From Tachypleus tridentatus (taxonomy: Eukaryota > Arthropoda > Merostomata > Xiphosura > Limulidae): a stretch of DNA of 64,000 nt. The notes below the pieces were generated by a model. The model was not told where the DNA came from. It made no database searches and saw only the letters and a program-made list of their open reading frames with translations. The first letter of the stretch is position 1. The number at the start of each line of letters is the position of its first letter. Below are positions 45,973 through 57,717 of the stretch, in pieces. The stretch is taken from positions 41,348,348 through 41,412,347 of the forward strand of contig NC_134825.1 of the NCBI RefSeq assembly GCF_004210375.1, in the 5' to 3' direction. The translations under genes and the position numbers were made by a program.

Positions 45973-48900
45973 TTCATCAGTAATTTTATCTCCAGGACAA
46001 GGTATACAGGCGTCAGCAGCAAATGATGTCATGTAAGTTCCTCCTGGACACGGCAGGCAGTGAGTTTGGAATCCATTGTCATAGTGACCAGGAGGACATG
46101 GATCTAAAAGCGTTAAAAGTACATAGCTAAACATTTATTTACCCAGTGTTAATTTTATTGTTCTAACAACGTCTTTAGTATCAAAAAACGTATTTGTTTA
46201 ACCAAAATTCCATATTTTTAAAAGTCTTTCATCTATTTGTGTTTAATGTGAACAGTTTAAAGTAATTGAGTATCATATATACTTACAACACCTGTAAACA
46301 TCTCTTTGGTATCCTCGAGTACAGTTGAGATTCTCGGCTGGAACATACACTGGGAAAACAACAGAGAGTTAATATTTTTGTAAGCACCTTTTGTGTCACC
46401 GTTGGAATTTTAAGGTTTTTCACAATGAGCACGACGCACTAGTTATAATATTAATTATGACTCACTCTGTAAAATAACAACATAAATGTTACTTTTCGTG
46501 AGAAAAATAAAACGTGTCGTGCTTCAAAACAGTTTCTTAACAGTAGACTTTTGTTTCTTTATGTACTTCCTGATGGAGTTCACTTATGAAACTAATCACA
46601 CAAACTTGGAAATTTATGAAATTACACACGATCTTTTTTTTATTGATACATTAGATTTCCGTTGGTGTTTCCCTTGCAAAATTCTTATTTGTCACAGTTA
46701 AACGTGAAACCGTTGTCACTGTTTATGTTAATATCAGGTATGAAAATACAGGTTCTTTTGGGAATATTACGTTGGTAAAATGTATCAGTATATGATTGTG
46801 TCTTGCAAACAACAAAATATCAAATAATATCCGTGTAATGCAGAAAATGCGTGATATGCATTCCGAGAAAATTTTTCATATGAAGTTAAAATAAAAGCAA
46901 ATACTTAATATTTTGTGGATTTATCAAGATAAATAATATTGCGATATAACACCTTTCACTGTAAATTTAAAGTATTGTTTATTCAAAATACGTTCTTAAA
47001 AACTTCGTAGATATGATTTGTATCTTTACAGTTCATAAGATTTTGATTCAACATTCATAAGTTGAGTTCATTATATCAAAATAACTTTGGAGCCTCATTA
47101 CTTCTCTCTACAGGTTTTCCATAATCCATCTAGTCTCTTGATCACATAGAAATCTATAATTACTACATCAGTCACGTGACTGGTACATCTGTGTGTGCAT
47201 ATCTATCTAATTACTCAGCGGTTAGAAAACTGGGATATTTTTTTACGTACCGTCGCCTGGGACACTTCAGCGGTTTTTATCTCTGACATTTGTGTTCGTA
47301 CGACTTGTTGCAGGTCTTTTTCCGAATTGTTCTGGCAAACCAAAATTATTTTTCGATGCTCTTAAGTACAATAAATATCTTTGTTTCCAATATTTTAAAT
47401 TCTCATTTGAATATATTTTCATGATTTGGGCATATAAAAATTTACATTGAAAAGGTCTGTTACATACCTTTCCCAAAAGCAACCAATTTTCGGTTACATT
47501 ACACCATTTACGAAATGTTAAGCTATATCATGAAGTTGTTCTGATAAATTCTGTTCTGCCGTAACTTTATATCAGATTAAGTCACATTATATGCCAGGTT
47601 GCATATTCAAAACTGTTTTGGTATGGCTTACTAATCCCTATAAACTATTATTGCTATGAACATCAGTGGCAGCCTCTGACTAATACTGTACGTTTATTAC
47701 AGGAGTACCGATAATATTACGAGTTCGTCTTCATCACTGCCCTGAAAAGTTATTTCAGGGCATCTTCAGCATCAACTAATGGAATGTGATGCATCTTCCA
47801 AGAGTATATTATAGCTGTCAATATCAACATCTGCACCTTGGGTTGGGCAATATCACCCATTACTGGAGTCCTGATTAGATGGATCAGTATATGTACGAAC
47901 AAAGGGTCGTGAGGTTTATCTTTAGAATGTGTAGTATTGATGGTAACATTTATAGTAATTATATGTCGATATGTTTACCAATACTTATTCATACCACACT
48001 TCAACATCGACACTTCCTCTCATGAAAATTAAGAAAAACTGATTTCATGTTATCTCTAATGTAATAATTCATTGTGAGTAGTTTTAACATTGTTGTCATA
48101 ATCTATTTCATGCATTTATATTTCTGAGGAACCCACTTGAAGCTAATAAATTTTGCAGACATTCTACAATGGGTAATTTAAAACTTTTTATCACAGAACT
48201 CATATATAATTCGACGTTTTAGGTTATAAAGCGATCAGGAAGGAAATTTGAGATACGGTGATATAGAGAAACCTCAGTCAACAGCACGATACTCACCCAG
48301 TCAATAACCCCAAATGCAATAAACAAAATACTTAAATTCTTGTGAAAAATAAAGCAAATACAATACTAATGTCATTTATAAAATACTTTATGGCAACTTC
48401 CACGTATTTTACGTCAGAGAAACAAGCCCGAAACTCAAGACAACATTCATGTAACACAAAAAAAATAGAATGTCACGTTTTTAAATTTAACACTGCAACT
48501 CAAATAAATGTTCTTCAGGTAACATTTAAATACTAAACAGAGAATCCAACTTCACCAGACAATAAACCAAATAATTCCTTGTAATACAAGAGCAAACACA
48601 CATTAAACCAATATAAAAACACACTTTGATATCTGTATTAATAAAACTTAATAAATCTTGTTCGATGTATTATAGTTTGAAGATGATACTTTTAATTTAC
48701 AATATTTTATAATTTACAAAATATTCTGAAAATACTAAGAGTAATGCAGATAGTATTAATGGGAAATTACACGAAGGTTGTTAAAAACTATCATTGGAAG
48801 ATAAGACAGTTCAATTTTCATTACAATTAAATGATATACAAGATAACGTGTCGTTTATGAACGAAATTGATAAAAACACAGTTTACTTAACGAAGATTTG

Positions 48901-51900
48901 AGTATTTTAAAATTCCTATCTGGTGCAGTAACAACAGTTTGATCAGCAGAGACAACTACATAAAGAAATTATTTATTTTGTAGGTGAACAAACGAATAAT
49001 ATGAATTATTTGACTCAACCAACTGAAAACTATGATTAGAAAAGTATCCAGATTATTGGTAAGTATCACTAATATATCAATACATATCAGAGAAAAACAA
49101 AATAAAATATATAAAACAAGAGCTGAGATGTTAGTTTTCAATGACAAAATTCAGAATAATTAACGGTAGTTGGCTTTTACAGTGGAAAACAGTAGATCGG
49201 AGTTAGCTAAGTTAATACAAGCACTGTATGTGACCGCAAATAGAAAGTTAAGTTCTTGCTTTCTACTCTGAGTAAGCTACCAAATCTATTAAACAAAAGC
49301 AAAGATTACTTCACACTTACAGTTTGTGGTCCCTACACAGTTATCAGATTTTCATTTATTACACGCGGACTGACATTACTACAGCTACAATTAGAGGTAC
49401 CTTGAAAATGTTTAAACAAATTGAAAAGAAATGCAGCTGTATATTGTAGCTGTATTAATATCAGTCCACGTGTAATTCATGAAAATCTGACAACTATATG
49501 TAGGACCTTCAACTGTAAGTGTGGTGTAATCTTTCGCTTTGTCCAATATATTTGATAGCTTACTTGGAGTAGAAAGCAAGAACTTAACTTTCTAATTAAC
49601 TGTAGAGAATGAAAAGCTTTTCGAATGATCAAGCACACATAGTTATTCTTATAGCCAAACCACATCGGGCTATTTACTGTGTCCACCGAGGGCAATCGAA
49701 CTCCTAATCTTAGCGTTGTAAATCCATTGACTTACCGCTGTCCCATCGGAAGACTATTTCATTAAAACAATAACTCCACGAACATAGTTATTTAAAGTTA
49801 AGTGTTAACTAATTTTATCTGTTTGCAGTCCAAAACTGGTTGCTTATCAGTTCGATTATAAGACTATAATCGTAACGTTTTTAATGAATGATTAAATGGT
49901 ACAATAGATTATATTACACGTTTTAATCTGCGAGTTTTGTTTCCATATTTCTCTGTAAATTTGCACTCCACTTAAACTAAACACATACTTATACGACTTG
50001 GATTTAAATCTATTCATAAAGAATGTGAAAAAACAACGTATTTGCAAGTCATTTGAAAATACTGAATCACAAGAATAAGAGGATCAATTTAAAAGAAAAC
50101 ACCAGTTTTAACAAATGAAGTTTTAATCAAAATTCCTTTTAACCAAAGAAATTATTCAGTCGCATTTATTCCAGTTTAAACATTAAATCATCGGGAGTGT
50201 AATATCATTGCTTCGCCAACTTAAACATTTTCTACCCATCCTGTACATATTTTACAACGAATAAAAAAAAATATATTTTGATCGCTATAAATGAGACCTA
50301 CTAACGGGTTCTAGCATTAAAGAAATCTCCTAAAACGAGATTTTCGCACACCACAGACTTAAAATCGGTAATGAGCAAATTGATAAAAATGAGGCAGAAA
50401 TATTTGCGAGCAAATGTGACGTTAAACATAATTATTAGGCTTCACTAACCTCTGCACTCCCCATCAAAACCTTATACTATTAAAGAAACATCCATTTATG
50501 GTGAGAACGAAAATATGTAATTTGTATATATAAAAATAAATGTAGAGCTGAGTTGTTTATGTTTGTGTGTTTTCTTTCAGCTAAGCCACGTCAGGCTATC
50601 TATCTGAGCTCACCGATGGGATTCGAACCTCTTATTGTAGCGTTGTAAATCCGTAGACTTACCTCTGTACTAGTAAGGGGCAGAGCTAAGTTAGCAAAAA
50701 AAAAAAAAGAAAAAAAGAATCGAACGGCAGTGGTATTAACAGTTTGAAACTACTGTATAGAAACTTTAAATTGATTGGAAGTGTTGTGTATCAGTAAGAG
50801 TTTCAAATTTTTTAACCAAATCTTTGAATACCTAAGGTTGATTTGTCAGAGAGTATCTTGTTTACTTTTAGCCTCGTTAACTACCAAGCTCTGTAAGAGA
50901 AAAATCAGGAATTCCATAGCTCTAACCAATGAATACAAATGCTTTGCAAACGATAATTAATGACAGAATTAACTTTCTTTTTTCTTTGTATGAGCACCCG
51001 GCTTGGTTGTTTACAAAAACGTAAAACATAACATGAAATTTTTATTGTGAAATAATTAAGTTAAAAGTGATACTATTGTCAACATAATCTTTCGTATACA
51101 TGGGAAATATAAATAATTTTGTAGTCAATACACATGTAGAAACGGGCAAATTTACATAATGTCTGAATAAAACAATATATGATTGTTTGTGAATTTCGCA
51201 CAAAGCTACTCAAGGGCTGTTTGTGCTAGCCGTCCCTAATTTAGCAGTGTAAGACTAGAGGGAAGGCAGCTGGTCATCACCACCCACCGCCAACTCTTGG
51301 GCTATTCTTTTATCAACGAAAAGTGGGATTGGCCGTCACATTATAATGCCCCCCACGGCTGAAAGTGTGAGCATGTTTGGCGCGACAGGGATGCGAACCC
51401 GCCACCCTCAGATTACGAGTCGCACGCCTTAACACACTTGGCCATGCCGAGCCCTAACAGCGTATGAATCAAGATTTACATGTATTTATACTAAAGTTAT
51501 ACACAAATATTTAGAAGTAAGTACTTTTCGAGATTTGCGACTGAAATATAAATCCCTTTCACGTATCAGCCCTCAAATATATTCTCCCATCATGTTTTCG
51601 TTATACACGCTCCCAAGTCACAAAAGTAAAGTTTGAAGAGAATAGGCCTTTTCCATTTACTTTAGGCATAAGCAATTAGAAAATAACATTTTGTGCCCAG
51701 AAACAAGAAAAGGTAAAAATTTTCTTACACAGTGTAATCTTACGTATATACAGACAATTATTATTTTTAATCAATACACATGGTGAGTGAAATATCAAAC
51801 GAAAAGGTTATGGCTGAAAGAAATTTAAAAGCAAGATGGACGATTTCGATTTAGGTGTTATTTCTGTTAAATTAGTGTCGTTTAATAAATGAAAATACGG

Positions 51901-52225
51901 TCTTTAAAAAAACCTTTAATTTACCTCTAACATCATGTTTGTAATCACCTTCACGATTTTTGCATGTGTAAATTCCCGCGTCTTCAAATTGGATGTCGGT
52001 TAGCACTAATTTGCCACCGTATTTTATTTGCGTTTTCTCACTATTAATAACTTGTTCATTGAGATTTGAGAACCAAATTACTGGTTCTTCTCTCGCTCTT
52101 TTATAAGCTCGGTTTGAACAAATTAATGTGAGAGTAGAACCACGTTCAGTTTCGTAGACGAATCTAAAACCTGAAACAAGCAGGAAATTAGCGAAAATAT
52201 AAAATAATTGAGTGTAATTAGCCAT
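45973..52225 (-). CDS. Receptor gene, partial second copy (exons 1-3, truncated by gap)
   Basis: Exon 1 is 52,225-51,925; exon 2 is 46,349-46,287; exon 3 runs from 46,103 to the gap edge at 45,973. All splice sites match the left copy. Exon 1 has K-to-R and L-to-F changes, exon 2 I-to-V and N-to-Y, and exon 3 S-to-F and A-to-T. The membrane and cytoplasmic exons are not in the window. Nothing suggests inactivation, so this is either the second allele or a paralogue cut off by the assembly. Confidence 0.78.
49234..49600. mobile_element. Foldback element, right-arm copy
   Basis: Counterpart of the palindrome at 37,541-37,915. It again starts and ends with AGAAAGTTAAGTTCTTG-type arms. Several small indels distinguish it from the left copy, more than in the outer parts of the arms. 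Confidence 0.78.
49638..49755 (-). repeat. tRNA-SINE (Val-like), mirror of 37,384-37,497
   Basis: The complement of the same insertion, flanked by the same sequences. Confidence 0.8.
50578..50692 (-). repeat. tRNA-SINE (Val-like), mirror of 36,243-36,355
   Basis: Same insertion as in the left arm, but without the adjacent Thr-like SINE. Confidence 0.82.
51187..51456 (-). mobile_element. tRNA-SINE (Thr-like), present only in the right arm
   Basis: Full-length minus-strand copy from the tail (GTGAATTTCGCACAAAGCTA) to the head (GGCCATGCCGAGCCC). The flanks AACAATATATGAT and AACAGCGTATGA are an imperfect target duplication. The left arm at about 35,680-35,695 shows the empty site (AACATATGA, read on the minus strand). 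It lies in receptor intron 1. Confidence 0.92.
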
Positions 52226-52824
52226 TGAATTCTCTCTGCACTGTACGCTTTGTAAATCACTTTCTGTATTGTTTCTAAGTGAAATATCAGTGTTACTATG
52301 CGCACAAAGTATTCTTGTTTGAATGACGTCATGAACTGAAGTAACATTGTTCGGTGGAAAAACGTTTTACTAACAATAATGATTGCAAAGTTTATTGCTT
52401 TCTGTAGTGTGAAAGACCTTAAACTGAGAAATTATAATCATGTTTATGTTTTGCATAATTTAGATTTAATAAACAATAACAACACTTGCCTGAGATTTCA
52501 ACTTGAAATTTAGGTAAAAGCAAATAAAATGTATACGAAGTTTTGCTTTGCAATTTCTTCTGACAATACAAGTCTTAGTCGGTATTTATGATATCAACCA
52601 TAATAAGACTGCTAACAGATGTCTCATGATACATATAAATTATAATTGAGTAGTTATAAATGTATAAACACTGTAACAATATTTAAATTGAAAAATCAGT
52701 TAAAGAATATTCACATATATAACTTGTGTGACAAATACTGCATTCCACGGTGTTATATAGGGATTAATGACTACAATTAGCTGTATCAAATATTTTGTTC
52801 TTCAAAACTAATATGATTTCAATA

Positions 52825-52865
52825 GTTTGTTTTTCGAATGTCGCACAAAGCTATTCGAAGGCTAT
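52825..52865 (-). repeat. SINE 3' tail at the THAP/SWIM element edge (right arm)
   Basis: Tail of the split SINE whose head and body lie at 55,059-55,296. Confidence 0.88.
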
Positions 52866-52956
52866 AGAGGTTTGCGTGTGACGTCACTCTTGACCTAGTT
52901 ACTGCTGACCGTGTTTATATTCCAACACAAGGGTGATTCATTGTCAAAAGTGCGCG

Positions 52957-54024
52957 ATGGTACACTCGTGTTGTGCATTTAACTGTTCAAATCGACATGG
53001 ACAGGTGGAAAATGTGTCATACTACAGATTTCCTATAGATCCCGACCGAAGAAGACGATGGATTGCAGCTGTCAATAGGAAAAACTGGACACCCACAGAG
53101 CACACCAGACTTTGTAGTAAACATTTTGTGTCAGGTATCTATAATTCATCTATAGCCAGGCTGAATAAATTGAAACTTACACGCATGATATATGTACAGC
53201 AGAGCACACTGCAGCACCAGTCAAAGAAATGTTTTTGCACACTTTTCTTTTACTTTTAAATTACTGAATAGTAAATTTACTGAAGGAACAATATTATTCA
53301 TGATGAATAGGTTATATAGCCATTTGTACATTAAGACAAAATGTTAATATCTCTTAAAGGACCAATTTAAGTGATTCATCAGAAAACCACAACTGGCACA
53401 AAATTAAATAGTGTGCAAATAATTAATTTGTTGGCTGTACATTCAGTTGTTAAACAATGTTCAGCATATTCAGTTATATATATATATATATATTTAGTTA
53501 AAAGTGTACAGTGTATGTGTTATATATATAAATATTATCTGATCATGCCTGTAGGTCTATATCTTAACAAAATTATTGTACTCTGTTTCAGGGACGAAGA
53601 GTGATGATCCCCTATCACCTGACTATGTACCTTCCATATTTCATTTTACACGTTCTCCCTGAAGAGAAGGAAAGCTGCTGAATTGTGTAAATATGAAAAC
53701 AGGAAAGAAGTGACCAAAAGGAGAAAAGAACAACAAAAGAGACATGAAGCTGCTGCTGGGCTGCTTGAACTTGCTTTCATAGAATCTGCTGGCACTGCTG
53801 CCACTGATAGCAGCTGTACTGATTCTGCTGATGAACTTGAAGCTACATGTGATAATTTTGACTTGTGTACATCACAATATACAACTGAGACATGTATGCA
53901 GACGGAAATATCATTCATAGACTTAGTTAGACTTGAATCTGAATGCCAACGTGGGAGCAGACTTCACCTAGTCCAGCCTTGCAGGTGCAGTGGGAAGATA
54001 TTATCTCTCCATTCCTGCAACTAG
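52957..54024 (+). pseudogene. THAP protein gene, right-arm copy with a 1-bp frameshift
   Basis: Exon 1 is 52,957-53,134 (MVHSCCAFNCSNRHGQ start); exon 2 starts at 53,592 with the same splice sites as the left copy. Near 53,653-53,660 this copy reads TCTCCCTGAAG where the left reads TCTCCCCTGAAG. One C is missing, so a stop follows directly after HFTRSP. The remaining frame (53,683-54,024) is otherwise preserved. THAP-domain changes from the left are R/H, H/N and F/L. It may be a real null allele or a homopolymer sequencing error. Confidence 0.75.
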
Positions 54025-54924
54025 CAACCCATAGCTTTAGTGGTGGTTCATTTAGCCGCTGAGAGTGGCACACCTGTAAAATAACAAAGAAAATATTAAG
54101 TTGTGTATATATAAGCTTTTAAAGACAACTGGGTATCAGGTTGGGATACATGTGTCACTCAAATAATAAAATAATATAAAAAAATAACAGAACAGCTAAA
54201 TATTAAATTATTTTTACAGAAACCTAACATGGCTATTGACCAGCTTTAACGGTCTATGTCTACTTGTACTATTTATTATCTATATATTGATTCCTTACCA
54301 AAATTAATCATAAATCAAAAATTAAGTTTTGAAACAGCCTAGACAATAAGGTGTCTTAATATCATTATACAAACATGTATAGAAGTGCTCCTAGGCTAGA
54401 GCTTTGACAACAGTCAGTACACATGTAGTACAATAATATTGAACCATTTATTAAAATGGGGGCCCTACTTTACTTAAGTATCTAGTCTTCGTCTAAAATG
54501 TAGTTAAATCTATCATACAGAGTACATGATACATGTATGTAATACAACATGATGTACAAACTTTTGCTGTAATGATGACTTTATCCGACGTTGCCCTGGT
54601 TATCTGCACATTCTGTACAAATCCTGCCACAAAGTACTTGTACGCATCAAGGCTTTTGTAACCTTTTAGACTTTCATTTGTATAGGTGGAAGTCCTGTTT
54701 ATCAAATATATATAAATGTCACCATATGTAATATATGGCAGATCTACTCCGGAAACAGTCTGACTCTGAACAACGTTGTCTTGGCTGGATATTACTGGCG
54801 TAAATACACGTGGCGGGAGCATATACGGGTCTCCTACACCCAGTTCCTTCACGTTTTCCTCATACCTGGCCTTATCAGCACCTGTCAGGTGTGCTACAAG
54901 TGATGAAAAGCCAGCGGCAGCCAT
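53928..54924 (-). CDS. SWIM zinc-finger protein, truncated, right-arm copy
   Basis: Exon 1 is 54,924-54,562 and exon 2 begins at 54,074, mirroring 32,215-33,211. The exon 1 translation is identical to the left copy over 121 codons. Exon 2 carries the same CxCx7CxH motif and the same abrupt end. It overlaps the THAP frame in antisense at the fusion point. Confidence 0.7.
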
Positions 54925-55058
54925 TTACATGTGAATAGTACTGAATACAGCAGTTGTTAACTCGTTCAGTCATGAGGGACACTTGCCACCCAATATGGCG
55001 ATATGTTTACAAACCTCGTTGTGGTCACGTGACACTAATAGGTTCACGCAAAACCTCT

Positions 55059-55296
55059 ATTTGTGCTAGTCGTCCCTAATTTAGCAGTGTAAGACTAGAG
55101 GGAAGGCAGCTAGTCATCACCACCCACCGCCAACTCTTGGGCTACTCTTTTACCAACGAATAGTGGGATTGACCATCACATTATAACGCCCCCACGGCTG
55201 GGAGGCGAGTATGTTTAGTGCGACCGGGATTCGAACCCGCGACCCTCGGATTACGAGTCGAACGCCTTATCACACTTGGCCATGCCAGGCCAAGAT
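55059..55296 (-). repeat. tRNA-SINE (Thr-like), head and body of the split copy (right arm)
   Basis: Complement of the SINE interrupted by the THAP/SWIM element. It has an intact B box and a head ending CTTGGCCATGCCAGGCC. Confidence 0.9.
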
Positions 55297-55435
55297 TTCA
55301 ATAGATCTTCCGTCCTGAAAACGGTAATATGTTCATTACGCTGTTCATGGTTGCCAGGTAAAATACTATCACAGTTTTGTTGTGCTGTTGCAATAAAGTT
55401 AATTCCCTGAATCAAATAAGCCTAAGATTTATTAT

Positions 55436-55562
55436 GTGTGTGTTTGTGTTTTTCTTATAGCAAAGCCACATCGGGCTATCTGCTCAGCCCACCGAGGGGA
55501 ATCGAACCCCTGATTTTAGCGTTGTAAATCCGGAGACATACCGCTGTACTAGCGGGGGGCAA
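55436..55562 (-). repeat. tRNA-SINE (Val-like), mirror of 31,579-31,700
   Basis: Complement of the same insertion, with an intact B box (GGAATCGAACC). Confidence 0.86.
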
Positions 55563-55608
55563 GATTTATAATAAATATTATAGAAATTGCAAATGCTACT
55601 TTCCCCTC

Positions 55609-55832
55609 AGGCCCAGCATGGCCAGGTGGTTAAGGCACTCGACTCATAATCCGAAAGTCGCGAGTTCAAATCCCCGTTATAATGTGACGGTCAATCCCAC
55701 TATTCGTTGGTGAAAGAGTAACCCAAGAGTTGGCGATAGGTGGTGATGAATAGCTGCCTTCACTTTAGTTTTACATTGCTAAATTAGGGACGGCTCGTCT
55801 TGTTTTACGCGAGATTAAAAACAAACCTATCT
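55609..55832 (+). repeat. tRNA-SINE (Thr-like), mirror of 31,308-31,530
   Basis: Same internally shortened copy, plus orientation here. Confidence 0.87.
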
Positions 55833-56394
55833 ATTAATTTGACGTTAAGATACATTTGCTTCTAGATTTTAAGTTGTTCATTTCTCAGTTAAACAACTGA
55901 AAACTGAGAAGAATAGCATGCAAAACTAACGTATAAATCAATTACACGATAGTACATGAATGAAATCCTTTGTTAAATGTAATTTTGTTACTGTGACACT
56001 TCGGTTTTGAAACGTAGATTTATGTTTTATAAATCTTCAATTTCATAAATATCTTGTTACGTATTTCTCTTCGTCTTTGAAGTGTGTTCTTGGATATTAA
56101 AGGAGGTCCGCAGTGAAGCTTAACAGTATGGGGTTCACTGTAATGGGGCTTTATTTATATACGAATAAGCCTTTGGGCCCTTTTTTATTATGGCTGACAT
56201 TTTAATACATATATTTCTGAAAAGATGTCTACGAATTTGTGTCATTCGCTTATTCTAGATCTTTCTACAAGCCTATACAATGCGCATGCACATTATATAC
56301 TGCACAGTATAAATCTGAGCATCACTTGCTGTCAGCGGCAGTTCAGTTTTTTCATGTTAAGGACGGGTGTATACTTTTTACAGAGATCATTTTA

Positions 56395-57715
56395 TTATGC
56401 GTGAGAAAAGAATGTGTGATGATACTGAGCCAAAGAAACCTAACTCGCACGAGACGAAGGAATAAATGAATCATCTGTAAGACTGTTAAATGAAAGAACC
56501 AGTAAAAACAGTATTGAATGGCTACCAACTGTTTTGCCTCGAAAACAATCGTCAAGAAAAGGAGCTCTCTAATGGTGAATATGGAATGTCTGCTATCAAT
56601 ATGGATAGATGATTGTAATCAGAAGCGAATTCCTTTAAGTCAAATGGAAATTCAAACGAAAGCTTCGAGTTTTTTAAACGCCTTTAAAGATTGGTTTGTT
56701 TTGGAATTTCGCACAAAGCTACTCGAGGGCTATCTGTGCTAGCCGTCCCTAATTTAGCAGTGTAAGACTAGAGGGAAGGCAGCTAGTCATCACCACCCAC
56801 CGCCAACTCTTGGGCTACTCTTTTACCAACGAATAGTGGGATTGACCGTCACATTATAACGACCCCACGGCTGGGAGGGCGAGCATGTTTGGCGCGACCG
56901 GGATGCGAACCCGCGACCCTCAGATTACGAGTCGCACGCCTTAACACGCTTGGCCATGCCGGGCCGCCTTTAAAGAAAACGTTGGTGAATGGGGAACTAA
57001 AGAAATATTTTGGCAAGCCGTGATTGGTTCTTTCGTTTTAAAAACACTCTGGTTTTCATAATGTTCGTATTGCAGGCGAAAGTTCAAATTAATAAAAAGT
57101 TCGTTACGAAGATAACCAAATATTAATGTTGATAAAAGGGGTTTATTTTGGGAAAAAAGTGCCTTCAAGAACTTTTCTATCAGAAAATGAAAAAAACTCG
57201 GCCACGTTAGAAGGGGTAAAAGATCGTTTGACACTTGTTTCGCGGAAATGGATCTGGCGATTTTAAATTAAAACCTGTGCTTGTGTATCGTGCGGAAACA
57301 CCCCGAACACTTATCAGTTGTGCAAAGAAGACTCTTCCAGTTGTTTGGCGATCAAATAAAAAAAGCATGGGTCACAAAACCTTTGTTTGAAGACTGGTTA
57401 AAAAAGCTATTTTTGTCCTGCAGTTGAACATTACTGCAAAAGAAAACAACTTGGACTTTAAAGCCATCCAACAGGACTTTGTGACTTTAATGGAAATGTC
57501 AAAATTCATCTTTTTCCACCCAATACAACATCTCTACTGCAATTAATGAATCACGGTGTCATTGTAACGTTTGAAGCTTATTATTTGAAGCGAACTTTCT
57601 CTCAAGCAATAAAGACTACAATTACAGAAGCTGCACTATCTTCGACTAAATTCTGGAAAAATTACATCATCAGAAGTGCTATCGAGAATATCAACGAAGC
57701 GAGAGTAACATGAGA
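56395..57715 (+). pseudogene. Tigger/jerky-like transposase, fuller copy interrupted by a SINE
   Basis: Plus-strand frames include EWLPTVLPRKQSSRKGA near 56,515, then ECLLSIWIDDCNQKRIPLSQ and KASSFLNAFK (CENP-B HTH region) up to 56,694. After a SINE the reading continues with ENVGEWGTKEIF and then the catalytic-domain segments listed for the left copy, ending with FWKNYIIRSAIENINEA near 57,705. Multiple stops and frameshifts exist apart from the SINE. It abuts the hAT pseudogene and probably inserted into it. Confidence 0.82.
56695..56966 (-). mobile_element. tRNA-SINE (Thr-like), full length, inserted in the Tigger pseudogene
   Basis: Complement of a full SINE flanked by the target duplication GCCTTTAAAGA (about 56,681-56,692) and GCCTTTAAAGA (about 56,967-56,977). 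In the left arm the same SINE is cut at its middle by the 744-bp deletion. Confidence 0.93.
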
Positions 57716-57717
57716 GC

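Larger units (their letters stand above)
52866..55058. mobile_element. THAP/SWIM TIR element, right-arm copy
   Basis: Ends AGAGGTTTGCGTG (52,866) and the complement of AGAGGTTTTGCGTG (ending 55,058), again inside the same SINE position. 2,193 bp. The better-matching terminal repeats here (13 of 14 with one indel) help define the element edges. Confidence 0.75.

Noticed and set aside
45442-46134. Long open frames (170-230 codons) across the centre of the window
   Set aside because: They are built from the 500 N of the gap. Only the short CPPGHYDNG...GDKITDE part is real, and it belongs to receptor exon 3 on the right contig.
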